DNA of 9,342 nucleotides from Pseudomonadota bacterium (GTDB lineage Bacteria; Pseudomonadota; Alphaproteobacteria; Sphingomonadales; SMXR01). The position numbers and the translations under genes were made by a program. The notes beneath the pieces are model-generated. The model ran no database searches, was not told the origin of the DNA, and worked only from the letters and a program-made list of their open reading frames with translations. The stretch spans positions 1 through 9,342 of the forward strand of contig JADFFP010000033.1 of assembly GCA_022568115.1 (NCBI GenBank), read 5' to 3'. Below, piece after piece: positions 1 through 7,561 of the stretch (position 1 is the first letter of the stretch; each line of letters opens with the position of its first letter).

Positions 1-126
1 GGCAGCTTCCTGGGCCGAAGTGATGAAGCCGAACGCGCCATCAACGCCGAATACTACCAGAGCAGTCTGGGCGAGGAATTGCCCGAGGCGGCGCTGCCCG
101 ATGAGCAACCCCAAGATGGATCGTGA
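1..126 (+). CDS. cobS: Aerobic cobaltochelatase subunit CobS, C-terminal end (partial)
   Basis: Only the last 41 codons are in the window, read in frame from base 1 to a TGA at 124-126. CobS is the AAA+ ATPase that works with CobT and CobN to insert Co2+ into hydrogenobyrinic acid a,c-diamide in the aerobic cobalamin pathway. The visible tail contains DEAER, then [14 protein letters not shown]; this resembles the conserved CobS ending, where an ELER segment is followed by AEFYQRCFGEELPES. The identification rests on this tail and on cobT following directly. The stop overlaps the cobT start in the sequence GTGA, which points to one operon with translational coupling. The AAA+ core (Walker motifs) lies outside the window, so its integrity cannot be judged. 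Confidence 0.85.
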   Translation, partial: GSFLGRSDEAERAINAEYYQSSLGEELPEAALPDEQPQDGS

Positions 127-1952
127 GCGATCTCATTGCCAGACGCGAGGCCGAGTTCAAACGGGCCCTGATAGCTACCGCCCGCGCCATCGCCCAGGAC
201 CCGGCGCTGGAACTGGAAACCCCGATTGAGGGGGAAAACCCACCGCAGCCCGTTACCCTCGAGCCGCCGCTGAGCCGCCGGCAAGCCCTGTGCAAAAGGG
301 GTGAGAGCGATTCCATTGCCTTGAAGCGGCGCTATCATGATCCGGCCCTGCACCGGCAATTTTCGCTCGCCCCGGGGCCGGCGGAAGACATCCTTGATGC
401 GCTGGAGACGGTCAGGGTGGAATGCTTGGGGTCCAGGATGATGAAAGGGGTGGCGGAAAATCTTGCCATCAGCAACCGCCAGCAGGTGATCGATGAGCGC
501 CTTTACCAGCTCTCCGGCAATGACAAAATGCCGGTGCCAAGAGCGCTCAGCCTGTTGGCGCGCGAGCGGCTTCTGGGCGAGCAAATTCCCGGCGAATGCC
601 GGTATTCCTTAGGGCTAGTGCGCAAATGGATAGAGGATAAGGCCGGAACAGAACTGGACCAGCTGGAAGCTGCCCTGGAAGATCAGGAAGCCTATGCCGG
701 GCGGGTGTTCAGCATCCTCAAGCAACTCGACCTTTATCAGGAAGGCGCCGGGGACCAGAACCAAAACCAGGACGGCGATTCGGACCAAACCCCGGGTGAT
801 CAGGACCAGGATCAAACCGATCAGTCACAAGCGCCCGAGCAGGGCGAGGAAGGGGAAGACACCTTAAGCGCCGAGGCGGCCGACTTGCAGGCTCTGCTGG
901 AAAGCGCGGACGCGGATGAACCTCCGGAGGGCGAAATGGAAGCCGGGGACAATGCCCGCCTGATACCCAATAGCGGGCTTCTGGACCCGCGCGTCAGCCC
1001 CACTTACAAGGTCTATACCAGCGATTACGATGAAGTTATTCACCCCACCGACCTGGCCGACGGGGAAGAGCTGGCACGGCTCCGCGCCCAATTGGACCGG
1101 CAGATGCAGCACCTGCAAAAGACCATCGCCAAGCTGGCCAACCGCCTCCAGCGCTTTTTGCTGGCGCGCCAGAACCGCGCCTGGAAATTTGACCTGGAGG
1201 AGGGGATTCTCGATGCCGGCAAGCTGGCCCGGGTGGTGGTCAATCCGACCACGCCGCTGACCTTCAAGATGGAGCAGGAAATCGCCTTTCGCGATACCGT
1301 GGTCACGCTCCTGATCGACAATTCCGGCTCGATGCGCGGCAAGCCGATCTCAACCGCGGCAATCTCCGCCGATATTCTGGCCCGGACGCTGGAGCGCTGC
1401 GGCATCAAGGTTGAAATTCTCGGCTTCACCACCAAGGAATGGAAAGGCGGCCGGGTGCGCGAAAAATGGCTCTCCAACGGCAAACCGAAAAACCCCGGGC
1501 GCCTGAATGAGCTCCGCCACATTATCTACAAGACCGCCGAAGCGCCGTGGCGCCGGGCGCGCAAAAATCTGGGTTTGATGATGCGCGAGGGCATCCTGAA
1601 GGAAAACATCGACGGCGAAGCGCTGCTGTGGGCGCACGGAAGGCTGCTGGCGCGGCCTGAGGAACGGCGCATTCTGATGGTCATCTCGGACGGCGCGCCG
1701 GTGGATGATTCAACGCTTTCCGCCAACCCCGGTCATTACCTGGACCAGCACTTGCAGGATGTGACCGCCTGGATCGAGAAGGCTTCTGAAGTCCAGCTGA
1801 TCGCGATCGGCATCGGCCACGAGGTCGCCCAGTATTACAGCCGGGCGGTGACGATATCGGAGCCGGAAGACCTCTCGGGCGCGATGATCGACCAGCTGGT
1901 CGCCCTGTTTAACAACGAAGGGCCCCAAAGAGGAGCCCGGATGCGCGCTTGA
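123..1952 (+). CDS. cobT: Aerobic cobaltochelatase subunit CobT
   Basis: This 609-residue protein is close to the usual CobT length of about 600-640. CobT joins the AAA+ protein CobS in a chaperone-like complex that drives CobN to insert cobalt during B12 synthesis. The N-terminal CobT domain spans roughly residues 1-205. A low-complexity acidic linker rich in Asp, Gln, Asn and Glu covers about 208-277, as is typical of the family. A C-terminal von Willebrand A domain follows from about 393. Its MIDAS motif is D399-N-S401-G-S403, and ISDG follows at 521-524 with D523. The family segment [11 protein letters not shown] is at 495-505. The start is GTG overlapping the cobS stop; the frame is closed upstream by a TGA at 102-104 with no ATG after it. 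The gene converges on rpmB with a 22-base gap that holds only a weak GGGC/GCCC hairpin (1958-1969). Key residues are intact. Confidence 0.96.
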   Translation: MSDLIARREAEFKRALIATARAIAQDPALELETPIEGENPPQPVTLEPPLSRRQALCKRGESDSIALKRRYHDPALHRQFSLAPGPAEDILDALETVRVECLGSRMMKGVAENLAISNRQQVIDERLYQLSGNDKMPVPRALSLLARERLLGEQIPGECRYSLGLVRKWIEDKAGTELDQLEAALEDQEAYAGRVFSILKQLDLYQEGAGDQNQNQDGDSDQTPGDQDQDQTDQSQAPEQGEEGEDTLSAEAADLQALLESADADEPPEGEMEAGDNARLIPNSGLLDPRVSPTYKVYTSDYDEVIHPTDLADGEELARLRAQLDRQMQHLQKTIAKLANRLQRFLLARQNRAWKFDLEEGILDAGKLARVVVNPTTPLTFKMEQEIAFRDTVVTLLIDNSGSMRGKPISTAAISADILARTLERCGIKVEILGFTTKEWKGGRVREKWLSNGKPKNPGRLNELRHIIYKTAEAPWRRARKNLGLMMREGILKENIDGEALLWAHGRLLARPEERRILMVISDGAPVDDSTLSANPGHYLDQHLQDVTAWIEKASEVQLIAIGIGHEVAQYYSRAVTISEPEDLSGAMIDQLVALFNNEGPQRGARMRA

Positions 1953-1974
1953 AATTAGGGCCTGAGCCCAGTCT

Positions 1975-2259
1975 TTAAGCGGCTTTTTTGCTTTTAATCT
2001 CTTTCTTGACCTTGCGGGCCTTGGCCGAGAGAACCTCGTCCTTGGCTTTCAGCAGGTAATTATCCAGCCCGCCGTTGTGTTCAACCGTTCTGATCGCCGA
2101 GGTGGCGACCCGGAACGAAAAAGACCTGTCCAGCACCTCGCTCATCAGCGTGGTGTTGACCAGGTTGGGCCTGAACACCCGCTTGTTCCGGTTTTTGGCG
2201 TGGCTGACGTTGTTGCCGGTCATCACCGTCTTGCCGGTCAGTTCGCAGGTCCGTGACAT
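1975..2259 (-). CDS. rpmB: 50S ribosomal protein L28
   Basis: The gene encodes 94 residues, slightly shorter than many alphaproteobacterial L28 proteins. L28 is a small basic protein of the large ribosomal subunit. The family N-terminus is plain: [10 protein letters not shown] at 1-10, then [18 protein letters not shown] at about 16-33. The C-terminus is lysine-rich and ends KSKKAA. The ATG at 2257-2259 has an AGAGGA-like Shine-Dalgarno about 10 bases upstream, read on the minus strand. A separate promoter lies at 2307-2335, so the gene appears to be transcribed alone. It converges on cobT, an arrangement I recall from other alphaproteobacteria. A 96-residue frame on the opposite strand (2075-2365) is a shadow of this gene. 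Confidence 0.97.
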   Translation of the reverse strand: MSRTCELTGKTVMTGNNVSHAKNRNKRVFRPNLVNTTLMSEVLDRSFSFRVATSAIRTVEHNGGLDNYLLKAKDEVLSAKARKVKKEIKSKKAA

Positions 2260-2306
2260 TTTCTTTAAATCCTCTAAAAAGTTGGCTCACCGCCAATTGC
2301 TGCGCC

Positions 2307-2335
2307 GATATAGCTCAGAGGCGTTTTCCCGTCAA
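2307..2335 (-). promoter_or_regulatory. Sigma70-type promoter of rpmB
   Basis: Read on the minus strand, TTGACG (complement of 2330-2335) is followed by a 17-base spacer and TATATC (complement of 2307-2312). This is close to the -35/-10 consensus with ideal spacing. It lies about 48 bases before the rpmB ATG, in the right direction, and fits the strong expression expected of a ribosomal protein gene. Confidence 0.8.
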
Positions 2336-2417
2336 GGCTTTTGGGGTGCAAAAAATTTCTCTTAATGACCCCCTCACCCCCACCCTCTCCCGCGAAGGGG
2401 AGAGGGAGTTTTTTATT

Positions 2418-2471
2418 GTCATGCCCGAGTTAGTCGGGCATCCGGATACCCGCACGGAGGCGGGTATGACA
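2418..2471. repeat. Two-hairpin repeat with TGTCAT ends and GTTAG loop
   Basis: The element runs from TGTCATGCCCG to CGGGTATGACA, so its ends are inverted repeats. Inside are two hairpins with 8-bp stems. ATGCCCGA (2421-2428) pairs with TCGGGCAT (2434-2441) around GTTAG. ATACCCGC (2446-2453) pairs with GCGGGTAT (2460-2467) around ACGGAG. A central CCGG joins the two. It sits between the arms of the larger repeat 2371-2551. A related, interrupted copy is at 8690-8860. Confidence 0.82.
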
Positions 2472-2502
2472 AACTTTAACTATTCCCCTCTCCCTTGCGA
2501 AG

Positions 2503-2529
2503 TCCGCCATAGCCTCGTGCAGCGGCGGA
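2503..2529. repeat. Small TCCGCC/GGCGGA-bounded module in a hairpin loop
   Basis: This 27-base segment begins TCCGCC and ends GGCGGA, an exact 6-bp inverted repeat, and contains ATAGCCTCG next to its left end. It lies directly after GCGAAG, the same six bases that form the whole loop of the left-hand hairpin of the host repeat, so it looks inserted in the right-hand loop. A related, longer module in opposite orientation is at 8775-8840. Confidence 0.6.
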
Positions 2530-2574
2530 ATGGGAGAGGGTAGGGTGAGGGTGATTACGTGAAACATCCCTGTT

Positions 2575-2590
2575 TGTCATACCTGCAGGA
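2575..2590. repeat. Possible degenerate half of a TGTCAT repeat
   Basis: TGTCATACC resembles the start of the two-hairpin repeats and is followed by the 8-bp palindrome CCTGCAGG (2582-2589). No matching right half is seen before the protease gene ends, so this may be a remnant or chance similarity. Confidence 0.3.
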
Positions 2591-2624
2591 GAGTGCGGTT
2601 ATTATTCTGGCGGCGCTGGTGATT

Positions 2625-3953
2625 TTATTCCTCTCCTGAGGTGGCCTCTTCATCCAGCCGCTCGACCGCTTCCAGCAGGTCCTCAATCTCCAGCATCTGG
2701 CCGAGGTTTTCGGCTTTCCACTCCATCGCCATCTGGATCCGGCTGCGCCCCGACGGGTGATCATAGAAAATGAATTCCTCCAGGGGTGTGGGATCCAGTT
2801 TGCGATAGGCGCCAAGCTTGAGGGCGATGGTGGCGAAGCCATCGGGTTCCTGGGCGGCATTCAGCCCGTAGGTGTCGGCGAGGCGTTCATTCTCCCGGAT
2901 AATGGTGTTCAGCAGCGGGGTCATAACCATGAAAAAGACCCCGAGCAGGGCAAACAGCAGCGGCAAACCGGTCGGGTCGGCAATGCCCTTTACCCCCCAC
3001 TTCGCCCCGTATCTGGCGGTTACCTTGTTAAAGGTGACATGAACGAAACCAAAGCCGAGCATAATGACGATACTAATCGGCAAAATCAGGGCAATGAAAA
3101 GATTGGTGACATAATGGCCAATCTCATGGGCCATCACCGCCTTGATTTCCGGCAACGTCGCCCCTTCCAGCAAATTATCATTAAGGGAAATCCGGGTGGT
3201 TCCGAACATGCCGGAAACATTAGCGCTGATGCGGGTGGTCTGCTTTGAGGCGTCAAACCAGTAGACTTCCTCGGCTGGCACCTGGTTGGCCCGGGCCATG
3301 GCCAGGATTTCAGTTCTGATCTCCCCATCTTCGAGCGGTTTATAGTCGTTAAACAGCGGGCTGATGAACACCGGCGATATGGTAAGTACAATCATGAAAA
3401 AGACCGCCGTACCAGCGCCGCCCCACAGCCACCAGGTTTTGGGCTTCCAGGCGATCAGTTTATAAAGCCCCGAAAGGGCAAAGCCAAAAATGACGATAGT
3501 GATCCCAAGCCCGATCAGCTGTTCGTTAAACCACGGGCCGAAAGTTTGGGTGGCCAGGCCATACTGGTGCTCGCGGATAAAGCCTGCGTACCAGGTCAGC
3601 GGAAAGCCGATCGCAAAGCTGACAATCAGATACTGGACGATATAAGCAAAGTAATGGATGAATTTGAAACGGGTCACCTTTTCGCCCCATTCGCGCATTT
3701 TCCGGGAAATCCCGAACTGCAAAAGAATAAAGGCGGCCGCCAGCCCATAGAGCGTATTCCACAGGATCAGCCAGTATCCGCCCTCGAAGTAGGCGTCCGA
3801 GGCGGCCCGGTCTTCGGCCGGCACGCTGGCCAGATAAGCCTCGGTCGCGGCATCGGCGTCAAACGCCTGCTGCGCGGAGCTTAAGTTTTCAGCGCCCGAA
3901 AAAATTATGAAAAAAAGCCCAATCAGAAAAAGCTTGAGAATATGTTTGCGCAT
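2625..3953 (-). CDS. M48 family membrane metalloprotease (Ste24/CAAX prenyl protease 1-like)
   Basis: This 442-residue integral membrane zinc protease belongs to the Ste24-like branch of peptidase family M48. The zinc motif HEIGH is at residues 276-280 in AVMAHEIGHYVTNLF. The downstream ENERLAD segment supplies the probable third ligand, E356. Hydrophobic segments occur near the N-terminus and at about 60-80, 100-120, 145-165, 180-200, 285-305 and 330-350, so several cross the membrane. The N-terminus (RKHILKLFLIGLFFIIF) could be a signal sequence or the first helix. The frame opens further upstream, to 4001. The ATG at 3953 is preferred because a GGGGAGG Shine-Dalgarno (3959-3965) lies five bases ahead and the extra 16 residues are polar and untypical. 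Eukaryotic Ste24 processes prenylated peptides; bacterial substrates are generally unknown, so the function here is limited to membrane-associated proteolysis. It lies 75 bases downstream of the endonuclease gene on the same strand and could be co-transcribed. Confidence 0.92.
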   Translation of the reverse strand: MRKHILKLFLIGLFFIIFSGAENLSSAQQAFDADAATEAYLASVPAEDRAASDAYFEGGYWLILWNTLYGLAAAFILLQFGISRKMREWGEKVTRFKFIHYFAYIVQYLIVSFAIGFPLTWYAGFIREHQYGLATQTFGPWFNEQLIGLGITIVIFGFALSGLYKLIAWKPKTWWLWGGAGTAVFFMIVLTISPVFISPLFNDYKPLEDGEIRTEILAMARANQVPAEEVYWFDASKQTTRISANVSGMFGTTRISLNDNLLEGATLPEIKAVMAHEIGHYVTNLFIALILPISIVIMLGFGFVHVTFNKVTARYGAKWGVKGIADPTGLPLLFALLGVFFMVMTPLLNTIIRENERLADTYGLNAAQEPDGFATIALKLGAYRKLDPTPLEEFIFYDHPSGRSRIQMAMEWKAENLGQMLEIEDLLEAVERLDEEATSGEE

Positions 3954-3958
3954 GGCTG

Positions 3959-3965
3959 CCTCCCC
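3959..3965 (-). promoter_or_regulatory. Ribosome binding site deciding the protease start
   Basis: On the minus strand this reads GGGGAGG, five bases before the ATG at 3951-3953. It is one of the strongest Shine-Dalgarno matches in the window. It supports the internal ATG over the more upstream start at 4001, which has no comparable site. Confidence 0.75.
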
Positions 3966-4028
3966 GTTGCCGGTTTGCGGTTCGGGCAAACTCTGGCACA
4001 AGAGAGGGGGGAGGGTAAATCAAAAAAT

Positions 4029-4811
4029 TCAGGGCCAGAACGGCCCGGTCTCACTTTCCAGCCGGTCCTCGAGGGTAACCGGCAGGAAATTAAAAAAATC
4101 ATAGCCGGTCAGGGCTTCGAGCGCATCGATGGTCACCTGATGCTCTGAAAGGGCAGGGGTGGTGATCCTCTGGTTGGGCAGCAGGAGCGCCAGCGCTTTC
4201 CGCTCAGCAGGGGCGTAGATGATTTTAAAATAGGCGTCCGGCACCACCACGCGGCCGCCGATCACCGGCTGATAATCATAATAAACCGGCCCGGTGATAA
4301 CAATCAAATCACCCTTGCTATGGGTCCAGCCGCGGATTTTCGCCTCCAGCCGGGCCCAGATGCCGCGGTTGAACCCGGCCCCCACTTGCGGGGCGATGTT
4401 GGAAAGATAAAAGCTCTCGTCCATCGCCCCCTGATCCCATTTCATATCGGCGGCCGGGGCCAGGTGACCGCGGTCATAGCCGCTGCCCCGGTAATCGGAA
4501 AGCGCAGGGCCGCCGGCCAGATCGGGATCGGGCCTGAAGGGCGAGGAGTTGCGGTCCGAATCGCCGCTCAAGGCAGGGGCGCTCAGGCGCTCCATCACCC
4601 AGTCGGCGACCCCGGTGGTTTGGTTGAAAGACAAAACAAAGCCCCTGCGGCACAATTCGGTATTGGTGCCGGCGGTGTTATTCAGGGGTTTGCCAACCCC
4701 GGCGTAGATCCAGGCGCAGCCGGCGGCTTGCGGGGCGGCCGGGGCGGCCAGCATCCCGAGCAACAAGACCAGGGCTAAAACCAGAGGTTTAATTTTGGAT
4801 GTGATATACAC
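4029..4811 (-). CDS. Secreted DNA/RNA non-specific endonuclease (DRGH family)
   Basis: The protein has 260 residues and belongs to the beta-beta-alpha-metal nuclease family of Serratia nuclease, NUC1 and EndoG. The catalytic motif DRGHLAPAADM starts at D113, with H116 as the expected general base. N138 (SNIAPQ) and N148 (FNRGIW) follow; the second is the usual metal-binding position. The N-terminus is a Sec-type signal peptide: basic residues near position 6-8, a hydrophobic run at about 9-25, then APQAAGC. A Cys directly after the probable cleavage region could indicate a lipoprotein, but no clean lipobox is seen. Likely roles are degrading extracellular or periplasmic nucleic acid for nutrients or biofilm. 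The start is GTG with no good Shine-Dalgarno. It is chosen because later starts lose the signal peptide. The region around the start contains an inverted repeat (4802-4827). The cyclase gene ends 94 bases upstream on the same strand. Confidence 0.92.
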   Translation of the reverse strand: MYITSKIKPLVLALVLLLGMLAAPAAPQAAGCAWIYAGVGKPLNNTAGTNTELCRRGFVLSFNQTTGVADWVMERLSAPALSGDSDRNSSPFRPDPDLAGGPALSDYRGSGYDRGHLAPAADMKWDQGAMDESFYLSNIAPQVGAGFNRGIWARLEAKIRGWTHSKGDLIVITGPVYYDYQPVIGGRVVVPDAYFKIIYAPAERKALALLLPNQRITTPALSEHQVTIDALEALTGYDFFNFLPVTLEDRLESETGPFWP

Positions 4812-4827
4812 CTAAAGAAGTATATCA
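4802..4827 (-). promoter_or_regulatory. Inverted repeat and candidate -10 box over the endonuclease start
   Basis: TGATATAC (4802-4809) and GTATATCA (4820-4827) form a perfect 8-bp inverted repeat with a 10-base spacer. The repeat overlaps the GTG start (4809-4811). On the minus strand, TATACT (complement of 4819-4824) resembles a -10 box ending seven bases before GTG. If used, transcription would start at or next to the start codon, giving a leaderless mRNA. A second small inverted repeat, TTAGT/ACTAA (4832-4845), lies just upstream. No convincing -35 is visible. The repeat could instead be an operator. Confidence 0.4.
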
Positions 4828-4856
4828 TATATTAGTCACAACTAAAGGTAACTTTT

Positions 4857-4880
4857 TCAGCCCCCGGCATCTGGGGGTGA
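4857..4880. other. GC-rich hairpin between cyclase and endonuclease genes
   Basis: CCCCC (4861-4865) and GGGGG (4873-4877) pair around GGCATCT, and TCA/TGA extend the stem beyond a bulged G. Read on the minus strand it follows the cyclase stop by about 26 bases. However, the bases after it are CTGAAAAAG rather than a U-run, so it is not a standard intrinsic terminator. It might pause transcription or stabilise the 3' end of the cyclase mRNA. Confidence 0.45.
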
Positions 4881-4905
4881 AATTGTGATAACACTTTATT
4901 TTAAC

Positions 4906-5583
4906 TCAGGAATTAACAATAATGAAGGCGCGGACCGGAAAACACCCGACCTTTTCGATTCTGGGCGGGACCGCGAAAAATTTTCCTCCTGTTTTGGGGA
5001 CATTTTCCAGGTTTATCATATGTTCAATAAACGGGATGTTGCGTCGCAGCAGGATGGTATTGACCGGCCGGGAAGTTTTTGTCGTGTCGTCGATGCTGGG
5101 TGAATCGATGCCTACCAGGGCGGCTCCGTGGGCGGCCAGGTATTTTGCCGCATTGACGGTTAAATAAGGGGGACGGTCATAGTATATATCGGTTCCCCAA
5201 TATTGTGACCAGCCGGTGGCGATCAGGACCGCCTTGTTCCTGACATGGTATTCCGCCAGCAGCGCCAGGTTGACCTGATGAGAAAACTCTGTCGCCTCTG
5301 ATTTGACCACCAGACAGTCCAGGTTGGCGAGTTTTTCAAGCGGCAGGTTGGAAATGTCATCCCCCTTGGCAAAGCGATGATAGGGTGAGTTCAGGTAGGT
5401 CCCGGTATTGCCGATCAAATCAACCCGGTCGAGCTGAAAGGCAATTCCTTCGGAATAGAGGATCGCCAGGGTCTTGCGCGACACATATTCAGACACCCGG
5501 GCTTCCCGCAAGCCCTTGTAGGTGACCATCCCGTCATAAATAGGGTGGCTGACTTCATGGAAACTAGTGGTGCGTTGTAACAT
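4906..5583 (-). CDS. Cyclase family protein (kynurenine formamidase-like fold) with altered metal motif
   Basis: The protein has 225 residues, the usual size for the cyclase/KynB-type hydrolase family (PF04199), which hydrolyses amide or lactone bonds with a divalent metal. Family landmarks are the opening SFHEVSHPIYDGM (7-19), GWSQYWGTDIYY in the middle, GIDSPSIDD, and the ending GGKFFAVPP then PVRAFIIV. The signature HxGTHxDxPxH appears at 59-69 as NTGTYLNSPYH. Both leading histidines and the aspartate are replaced (N59, Y63, N65), and only the last H69 remains. I recall family members with a NTGTYLD version, so the first two changes may mark a known subfamily; the Asp-to-Asn change looks further diverged. 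The substrate cannot be named, and KynB activity should not be assumed. The ATG has only a weak GAG-type ribosome site about 12 bases upstream. A TATAAT box lies in the upstream gap. Confidence 0.85.
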   Translation of the reverse strand: MLQRTTSFHEVSHPIYDGMVTYKGLREARVSEYVSRKTLAILYSEGIAFQLDRVDLIGNTGTYLNSPYHRFAKGDDISNLPLEKLANLDCLVVKSEATEFSHQVNLALLAEYHVRNKAVLIATGWSQYWGTDIYYDRPPYLTVNAAKYLAAHGAALVGIDSPSIDDTTKTSRPVNTILLRRNIPFIEHMINLENVPKTGGKFFAVPPRIEKVGCFPVRAFIIVNS

Positions 5584-5650
5584 GGCTGTTCATTTCTCAA
5601 AACAACATAAGGGCAACCCAAATGCCTCAACGGATTTAACCGTGATGCAC

Positions 5651-5656
5651 ATTATA
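5651..5656 (-). promoter_or_regulatory. Candidate -10 box for the cyclase gene
   Basis: On the minus strand this reads TATAAT, a perfect -10 consensus, about 67 bases before the cyclase ATG and within the 108-base gap after the permease gene. No good -35 is seen at 16-18 bases, so the promoter is tentative. It would allow the cyclase gene to be expressed separately from the permease gene. Confidence 0.5.
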
Positions 5657-5691
5657 ACAGAGTTAGGTTAAGGAATGATAATCGGCTGCGG

Positions 5692-7479
5692 CTAAAGCGG
5701 CCAGACAGTCAAAATCATCGGCACGGCGACCAGCAAAATCAAAACCTCCAGCGGCAGACCCATGCGCCAGTAATCGCCAAATTTATAGCCCCCCGGGCCC
5801 AGGATCAGGGCGTTGTTCTTGTGGCCGATCGGGGTCAGGAAGGCGCAACTGGCGCCGACCGCCACCGCCATCAAAAAAGTATCCGGGTTGACCCCGAGGG
5901 CGGCGGCGACCGCCAGCCCGACCGGCGCCATCACCACCGCGGTGGCGACGTTGTTCATGACGTCCGAGAGGGTCATGGTGACCAGCATCACCAGCCCCAG
6001 GATCAGGTAAATGGGCAGATCAAAGAACCCCGCCATGTCGAGCAGGCCATCGGCCATCAGGCCGGTCGCCCCGACCGTCTGCAAAGCCCCGCCGATCGGG
6101 ATCATGGCTCCCACCAGGATGATCACCGGCCAGTCGATCGACTCATAAATATCCTGAACCGGAACGATCCCGGCCAGAACCATTCCCAGCGCCGCCGCGG
6201 TCAGGGCGATGGTCAGGTCCAGCCAGCCCAGCGCCGCCAGCGCCACCGCGCCGGCCAGCAGGGCGGCCGCGATCAGCGCCTGGGGGCGCTTGCCGATGCT
6301 AAAGCCCCGCTCCGCCAGCGGCAGAAGCCCGAGCCTTGAGAGCGTCGTGGGGTAGGTATCGCGCTCCGCCTGGAGCAAAAACACATCGCCGGTGCGGACT
6401 TTTATGTTTTGCAGGCTTTTGCGTAAGGTGGCGCCCTGGCGCGAGACCCCGAGCAAGTTGATGTGATAGCGTGATTTCAGCCGAAGGTCGCCGATGCGCC
6501 GGGTGATCAGGCGCGAATCGGCGGACACCACCGCCTCCACCAGCACCACGTCCTCGGAGGAAAACTTGGCCTTGTCCTGGGCGGTATCGCCCTTGATCTG
6601 GAACCCCAGTTCATGGGCGAACTTGTCGAGGTCATCGGGATCGGCCTCCAGCAGCAGGATATCGCGGGCTTCCAGCAGATGGTGGCTGGCGAGGTTAAGG
6701 ATGCGCCGCTTGTTGCGTATCAGGCCGGCGATATGGATGCCGTATTGGTGGGCCTTTTTATCCAGCTTGAAGAGCGGGATGCCGATGTATTTAGACTCTT
6801 TTGGCGCCAGCACTTCGGCGGTATAGCCCTCGATCTGGAACAAATCCTCGGCCGAGGTCTGGGCCTTGCGCTCGCCGGGCAGCAATCGCCAGCCGATCAG
6901 GGTCAGGAACAGGATGCCCACCACCGCCACCACCGCGCCGACCGGGGTGAAATCAAACATGGTGTAGGGGGCGCCCAGGTATTCCTCCCGGAGCGAAGCG
7001 ATAATAATGTTCGGCGGGGTGCCGATCAGGGTCACCATGCCGCCCAGAATCGAGGCGAACGACAGCGGCATCAGGAACAGCGAGGGTGATTTTTTCAGCT
7101 TTTTGGCGGCGCTAATGGTCGCCGGCATCAATAGCGCCAGCGCCCCGACGTTGTTCATGACCGCGCTCAAGCCCCCGGTGAAAAAGTTCAGCGAAGACAT
7201 CTGCAGGGTCAGGCTTTTGACCCCGGGAAGAAGATAGTGAGCGACCCGCTCGACCGCCCCGGAATTGGTCAGCCCGCGGGAGATAATCAGCACCGCCGCG
7301 ACGGTGACGACGGCGGCCGAGGCAAAGCCTGAAAAGGCCCGCCCAGCCGGTACCACGCCGATCACCACCGCGATCAGCAGCGCGCCGATCGCGATCACGT
7401 CATAGCGCAGCCGCCCCGAGATGAAAAAATACATGACCGCGCCGAGGAGAATAAAAAGAGCAATCTGTTCAAACGTCAT
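5692..7479 (-). CDS. SLC13-type permease with two RCK_C (TrkA_C) domains
   Basis: The protein has 595 residues. It is an inner-membrane transporter of the ion-transporter superfamily, in the group with a cytoplasmic pair of RCK_C domains (the YfbS-like layout). An N-terminal membrane half (about 1-200) carries MNNVGALALLMP (108-119) and LIGTPPN (151-157). Two regulatory RCK_C domains occupy about 215-300 and 300-385. A C-terminal membrane half (about 400-595) carries the matching MNNVATAVVMAP (508-519), TPIGHKNN (549-556) and GPGGYKFGDYWRMG. The paired MNN and TP motifs reflect the inverted repeat of the fold. Substrates in this family include dicarboxylates and sulfate; the sequence does not decide. 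The frame extends to 7563, but ATG 7479 is preferred because GGGGA (7485-7489) lies five bases upstream and the extra residues are polar. A terminator upstream (7562-7592) implies its own promoter in 7480-7561, where I see no clear one. Confidence 0.93.
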   Translation of the reverse strand: MTFEQIALFILLGAVMYFFISGRLRYDVIAIGALLIAVVIGVVPAGRAFSGFASAAVVTVAAVLIISRGLTNSGAVERVAHYLLPGVKSLTLQMSSLNFFTGGLSAVMNNVGALALLMPATISAAKKLKKSPSLFLMPLSFASILGGMVTLIGTPPNIIIASLREEYLGAPYTMFDFTPVGAVVAVVGILFLTLIGWRLLPGERKAQTSAEDLFQIEGYTAEVLAPKESKYIGIPLFKLDKKAHQYGIHIAGLIRNKRRILNLASHHLLEARDILLLEADPDDLDKFAHELGFQIKGDTAQDKAKFSSEDVVLVEAVVSADSRLITRRIGDLRLKSRYHINLLGVSRQGATLRKSLQNIKVRTGDVFLLQAERDTYPTTLSRLGLLPLAERGFSIGKRPQALIAAALLAGAVALAALGWLDLTIALTAAALGMVLAGIVPVQDIYESIDWPVIILVGAMIPIGGALQTVGATGLMADGLLDMAGFFDLPIYLILGLVMLVTMTLSDVMNNVATAVVMAPVGLAVAAALGVNPDTFLMAVAVGASCAFLTPIGHKNNALILGPGGYKFGDYWRMGLPLEVLILLVAVPMILTVWPL

Positions 7480-7561
7480 ATGTTTCCCCGGGAACTTTGT
7501 TTCAGGCAAAAACCTTAAAGAAGTTTGGCCGCCGGGTAAAGCAGGGCGCTCGGCAAACTGC

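Larger units (their letters stand above)
2371..2551. repeat. Composite palindromic repeat with CCCTCACCC ends
   Basis: The left end, CCCTCACCC followed by CCACCCTCTCCC (2371-2391), is matched inverted by GGGAGAGGGTAGGGTGAGGG (2532-2551), with one mismatch and one gap. Each end also folds on its own. On the left, CCCTCTCCC (2383-2391) pairs with GGGAGAGGG (2398-2406) around the loop GCGAAG. On the right, CCCTCTCCC (2486-2494) pairs with GGGAGAGGG (2532-2540) around a much larger 37-base loop. No protein is encoded, so this looks like a non-autonomous palindromic intergenic element. It contains a separate repeat (2418-2471) between its arms and a further module in its right loop (2503-2529). 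It fills most of the 365-base gap between rpmB and the protease gene. Confidence 0.8.

Noticed and set aside
2253..2543. 96-residue plus-strand frame across the first repeat cluster
   Set aside because: It starts antisense to rpmB and its sequence is dictated by the inverted repeats (PLTPTLSREGERE type). Such frames are common artefacts of this repeat.
2371..2551. CRISPR array or insertion sequence
   Set aside because: There are no regularly spaced direct repeats with unique spacers and no transposase frame. The structure is palindromic and non-coding.
3954..4001. N-terminal extension of the M48 protease
   Set aside because: The extra 16 residues are polar and not family-like. A strong GGGGAGG site sits five bases before the internal ATG at 3953.
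2625..4811. Protease plus endonuclease as a defence or toxin system
   Set aside because: The nuclease has a signal peptide and the protease is an ordinary Ste24-type enzyme. There is no sensor, immunity or partner gene, and the 75-base gap does not suggest a tight pair.
4857..4880. Intrinsic terminator for the cyclase gene
   Set aside because: The hairpin is real, but on the minus strand it is followed by an A-rich stretch and not a U-run. It is kept only as a structural feature.
5821..6339. 172-residue plus-strand frame opposite the permease
   Set aside because: It is Gln/Arg/His/Asp-rich without any domain, a typical antisense shadow of a GC-rich membrane protein gene.
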